From JBBDRX01 sp040905245 (GTDB lineage: Bacteria; Bacteroidota; Rhodothermia; Balneolales; Balneolaceae), in assembly GCA_040905245.1 (NCBI GenBank), contig JBBDRX010000040.1:1-8288 (forward strand): 8,288 nt of DNA, given 5' to 3'. Below, piece after piece: positions 5,568 through 8,288 of this stretch. Position 1 is the stretch's first letter. Each line of letters starts with the position of its first letter. Both the position numbers and the translations under genes were made by a program. The notes under the pieces were generated by a model. It had not been told where the DNA came from. It made no database searches and saw nothing but the letters and a program-made list of their open reading frames with translations.

Positions 5568-6472
5568 GAGTAGCCGAGATTTCGAACCCAGTCCGCTTTT
5601 TCGCGCCACTTCTCCCGTACTTTGACGTGCAAATCCAGATAGACTTTTCTACCCGTAAACGTTTCAATGGATTCGCGGGCGGAGATGCCCAGTTTCCGGA
5701 TCGCCTTTCCCTTTTTCCCGATGAGCATCCCTTTTTGGGATTTTCGGTTTACGACGATATTGGCACTGATCATATCCAGCTCTTCCTGCTCTTCATACTG
5801 AATGACCTCGACGGTGCAGGAGTAGGGGATCTCTTCATGAAATTGCAGAAAGATCTGTTCGCGGATCAGCTCGGCGGCAAAAAAGCGCATCGGCTGTTCA
5901 CTCAGGATATCACCAGGGTAATAGGCCGGGCCGGGTGGAATCGCCAACCGTAGATCGTTCAAAAGTTTCTCTGTTCCATCTCCGTGGAGCGCGGATATCA
6001 GGTAGCTGTTTGCAATAGTCACCTTTTCCCGAATCTCCTGTTCCAATTTTGCAGCCTGTTTCTCAGGAGCCCGGTCCGATTTATTGATGACCAGCCACAC
6101 CGGCTTACTGATTGCGGAGAGAAACTCCATACCCTGCCGGGGAGGGGTGGCATCGGTACCGTCTACAATAAAGAGAATGATGTCTGCGTCTTTTTTTGCC
6201 TTGTCCACAAAACGCATCATCACCTCCTGAAGCTCATACGCCGGGGTCAGAACACCGGGTGTATCCAGAAAAATCATTTGCGAGTCCGGATCACTGTAGA
6301 TACCGAGAATCTGATGGCGTGTTGTCTGGGGTTTGTGTGTGGTGATCGAAATTCGGCTCCCGAGAAACCGGTTCATCAAGGTCGATTTTCCCGCATTCGG
6401 ATTTCCGATCAGGGCTATATATCCGGACCGGTGCTCCTTCGCAGATTCTTTGGATGGAGTGTCGGCACTCAT
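5561..6472 (-). CDS. era: GTPase Era
   Basis: Era is an essential GTPase that binds the 3' end of 16S rRNA and assists 30S subunit maturation, at the membrane or in the cytoplasm. The 303-residue protein is complete. The GTPase domain shows G1 GNPNAGKST (23-31), G2 around KPQTTRH (47-53), G3 DTPG (70-73), G4 NKSD (130-133) and G5 SAL (160-162). The C-terminal KH RNA-binding domain carries VVNRKSQKGMLIGKKGKAIR, with GKKG at 252-255. Its ATG overlaps the pdxJ stop by one base (TAATG), which suggests translational coupling. It is the last gene of the operon and ends facing the lipoprotein gene. Nothing in it is unusual. Confidence 0.97.
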   Translation of the reverse strand: MSADTPSKESAKEHRSGYIALIGNPNAGKSTLMNRFLGSRISITTHKPQTTRHQILGIYSDPDSQMIFLDTPGVLTPAYELQEVMMRFVDKAKKDADIILFIVDGTDATPPRQGMEFLSAISKPVWLVINKSDRAPEKQAAKLEQEIREKVTIANSYLISALHGDGTEKLLNDLRLAIPPGPAYYPGDILSEQPMRFFAAELIREQIFLQFHEEIPYSCTVEVIQYEEQEELDMISANIVVNRKSQKGMLIGKKGKAIRKLGISARESIETFTGRKVYLDLHVKVREKWREKADWVRNLGYSG

Positions 6473-7236
6473 TATTTCCCCTCCGGGCCGGAAGGGTCCT
6501 TCTGCTGATTACCTGGGTGGTTCATTGTGGCGATATAGGCCTTCACCGCCTGTTCCAATCCCATAAAAAGTGCATCGGAAATCAGTGCATGGCCAATGCT
6601 GACGTCCTGAAGCCAGGGGACGGTTCTGAGAAAGTCGGGCAGGTTATTGAGGTTGAGTCCATGACCGGCATTAACACGCATGCCAAGATTGTGAATGGTT
6701 TCGGCCGCTGCTCTGAGCCGGTCAAGTTCTGACGATCGCTCTTCGGGGGAAACGGCGTTGGCATACTGGCCTGTGTGCAGTTCAATGACGGGTACACCCA
6801 AATCGGCAGCGATCTCAATATGCTCTGTTACCGGGTTCAGAAAGAGGCTTACATCGGTTGATGTGCCTCTGAACGAGGGGAGTACACGGCTACAGAAATC
6901 CTTTTGGAGCCTGGTCATGTCGAGCCCGCCTTCTGTGGTTAGCTCCTGTCGATTCTCCGGAACCAGAGTCACCAGGTCCGGCTCGATGTCCAGACAGAGT
7001 TCAATCATTTCGTCTGTCGCGGCCATCTCGAAATCGAGCAGTCCGTTAACAGTTTCTTTCAGTCGATGAACATCCTCGTCCCGGATATGCCGGCGGTCTC
7101 CGCGCAGGTGAAACACAATTCCGGCCGCTCCTGCTTTTTCACAGACTTTTGCCGCTTTGACCGGGTCGGGGTAGCCCTCTCCCCGGGCATTCCGAAGAGT
7201 GGCGACGTGATCGATGTTGACGAGTAGTTGTCTCAT
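6472..7236 (-). CDS. pdxJ: Pyridoxine 5'-phosphate synthase
   Basis: PdxJ condenses 1-deoxyxylulose 5-phosphate with 3-amino-2-oxopropyl phosphate to form pyridoxine 5'-phosphate, the last step of the DXP-dependent vitamin B6 pathway. The 254-residue TIM barrel is complete. Conserved segments are VNIDHVATLRNARG (6-19), HLRGDRRHI with His43, Arg45 and His50, FEMA with Glu70, LVPENRQELTTEGGLD (91-106), IELHTGQYA (151-159), VNAGHGLN with His192, and IGHALI near residue 217. These match the E. coli active-site histidine, glutamate and phosphate-binding positions. The C-terminal 14 residues are a polar extension. It starts with ATG after a weak GGAA, 27 bases from the membrane-protein gene, and overlaps era by one base. 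Confidence 0.97.
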   Translation of the reverse strand: MRQLLVNIDHVATLRNARGEGYPDPVKAAKVCEKAGAAGIVFHLRGDRRHIRDEDVHRLKETVNGLLDFEMAATDEMIELCLDIEPDLVTLVPENRQELTTEGGLDMTRLQKDFCSRVLPSFRGTSTDVSLFLNPVTEHIEIAADLGVPVIELHTGQYANAVSPEERSSELDRLRAAAETIHNLGMRVNAGHGLNLNNLPDFLRTVPWLQDVSIGHALISDALFMGLEQAVKAYIATMNHPGNQQKDPSGPEGK

Positions 7237-7263
7237 ATCGGGTCGATTCCGCGAGACCGGTTG

Positions 7264-7638
7264 TCAGGATCGTTTGATCCACTTCCAGGTCAGTGAGCCT
7301 GCAGCTCCGGACAGGGCGCCGATTCCCATCGCAACCGGCAGAGCAAGGGTCAGTTGCCCGTGTACATAGTTTGATATCAGAATGCTGCTGACGAACATTG
7401 TGACCACGGCGACTACATAGCCGATGGTAAATGACCCTACCATGTCCCGCATCTTCAAATTAATGAAAAGCAGGGAGACCACGGAAGTTCCGATTCCAAT
7501 CAGGAGCCAGACGCTGAGAAACGAAATGTCCGTGAAGTCGACCTGTCTTGGCGCCCGGGTCCACAAGGGAAGCCCGCCGCCGAGTGTGGAGATCAGCACA
7601 GCAATCGTTTTGTAGTTCTGTCGTGTGGTCTCGATCAA
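7264..7638 (-). CDS. Small four-helix membrane protein, function unknown
   Basis: I do not recognise this 124-residue protein. It is strongly hydrophobic, with likely membrane helices at about 11-26, 38-60, 68-90 and 95-117, short polar loops, and a basic end (KWIKRS). Glycine-rich stretches (GIGALSGAAGS) suggest tight helix packing. There are no catalytic or ligand-binding motifs I can name. The start is TTG at 7638-7636, chosen because GGAG lies seven bases upstream and no in-frame ATG is nearby. It sits 64 bases after the cytochrome gene and 27 bases before pdxJ on the same strand, so it is probably co-transcribed, though its role there is unknown. Confidence 0.7.
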   Translation of the reverse strand: MIETTRQNYKTIAVLISTLGGGLPLWTRAPRQVDFTDISFLSVWLLIGIGTSVVSLLFINLKMRDMVGSFTIGYVVAVVTMFVSSILISNYVHGQLTLALPVAMGIGALSGAAGSLTWKWIKRS

Positions 7639-7702
7639 TGTTGTGCTCCAATACGGTGACAGAGCGGCCGGATTTGCTCTGTTGTACCTGTGAAATTATC
7701 GT

Positions 7703-8288
7703 CTATCGTTCGAGTCGTTCCCGAACCTCGCGAATCTCTTCTGTGGTGACTTCGGAGGCGTCATTTCCAAAGTTTGACCGAATATAGGTCAGGATCTGGG
7801 AAATCTGTTCATCATCCAGAAAGTTGTGAGCCGGCATCGGCATGTTATAACTTTCTCCCCGGACTGTAATTTGGCCATCCAGCCCCTGAAGTACAATACC
7901 AATTAATCGTTGTTTGTTTCCGGTTACCCAGTCGGTCTCTTCCAGTGGTGGGAAACGCGGCGGATTTCCGCTGCCATCCGAGGCGTGGCAGGCCGAGCAA
8001 TAGGTTCTGTAGAGTGTCTCGCCACCAAGTTCCGCTTCGTCCTCCAGGCTGTCCTCTACCGGGTGAGGTCTTTTAATGTTCGGAGCTGTCTCTTTCTCCT
8101 GTTGCATACGGGCCCGGTCTGCTTCACCAAAGGCTTCCTTGTCTCCAGTGTACATCACACGCCAGATCTTGCCAACAACCGAATCCGAGATATAGAGAGA
8201 ACCGTCCGGCCCGGTGGCAAACGCCATCGGGCGGTGAGCGGCATCACGTGTATTTCTGATGGAGTCGATTTGAGCAAACCCGTTGGCA
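7703..8288 (-). CDS. PQQ-dependent sugar dehydrogenase with C-terminal cytochrome c, 5' end missing
   Basis: The visible 194 codons are the C-terminal part of a larger protein. The frame is open to the right edge, and residues before the ATG at 8227 (DAAHRP) belong to the same domain, so that ATG is internal. The first section, HRPMAFATGPDGSLYISDSVVGKIWRV, resembles the last blade of soluble glucose/sorbosone dehydrogenase-like beta-propellers. After an acidic linker comes a class I cytochrome c domain with the heme-binding motif CSACH (7999-7985). Met-rich MPMP about 50 residues later probably supplies the axial Met, and an Arg/Glu-rich tail follows. Such fusions oxidise sugars or aldehydes in the periplasm and pass electrons to heme. 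The substrate cannot be inferred. It is first among the genes visible here in the group leading to era. Confidence 0.82.
   Translation of the reverse strand, partial: ANGFAQIDSIRNTRDAAHRPMAFATGPDGSLYISDSVVGKIWRVMYTGDKEAFGEADRARMQQEKETAPNIKRPHPVEDSLEDEAELGGETLYRTYCSACHASDGSGNPPRFPPLEETDWVTGNKQRLIGIVLQGLDGQITVRGESYNMPMPAHNFLDDEQISQILTYIRSNFGNDASEVTTEEIREVRERLER

Noticed and set aside
8225..8227. ATG as the start of the cytochrome c protein
   Set aside because: The frame stays open upstream and codes DAAHRP, part of the same sugar-dehydrogenase blade, so the gene begins outside the window.
1..8288. tRNA, rRNA, CRISPR arrays, insertion sequences
   Set aside because: Both strands were read for cloverleaf-like arms, regularly spaced repeats and transposase motifs; none was seen.

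Overview
The window reads as a bacterial chromosome segment of about 50% GC with ordinary housekeeping and amino-acid genes. A metY-metX-hom operon behind a SAM-I riboswitch, one promoter matching the Bacteroidota -7 consensus (TAnnTTTG), and genes that mostly lack clear Shine-Dalgarno sites point to the Bacteroidota/Balneolota/Rhodothermota group. That placement is inference; no rRNA or other taxonomic marker is present. No mobile element, CRISPR array, tRNA or rRNA was found.

Layout, right to left, because almost everything is on the minus strand. 8288-5561 is a probable operon: the C-terminal part of a PQQ-type sugar dehydrogenase fused to cytochrome c, a four-helix membrane protein of unknown role, pdxJ (vitamin B6 synthesis), and era (ribosome assembly GTPase) overlapping pdxJ by one base. 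One plus-strand gene, an NTF2-like/DUF4440 lipoprotein (4987-5469), converges on era. Then comes a 420-base regulatory block (about 4891-4474) and the methionine operon metY-metX-hom (4429-821). At the left edge is mraZ (464 to beyond the window), normally the first gene of the division/cell-wall cluster, with its own promoter and a three-repeat MraZ box.

The most interesting part is the untranslated block in front of metY. Reading toward metY it holds a Bacteroidota-type promoter, a 26-codon reading frame ending in a run of Cys codons mixed with Met codons, an intrinsic terminator, a SAM-I riboswitch, and a second intrinsic terminator. The short frame and first terminator have the three mutually exclusive pairings of a classical translation-coupled attenuator: a protector stem, an antiterminator and a terminator. 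I infer a two-step gate in which the operon is transcribed fully only when both Cys-tRNA (or Met-tRNA) and SAM are low.

Metabolic logic: hom makes homoserine, metX activates it as O-acetylhomoserine, and metY adds sulfide to make homocysteine, the methionine precursor. MetY needs pyridoxal phosphate, which derives from the PdxJ product, but pdxJ is in a different operon and shows no sign of shared control.
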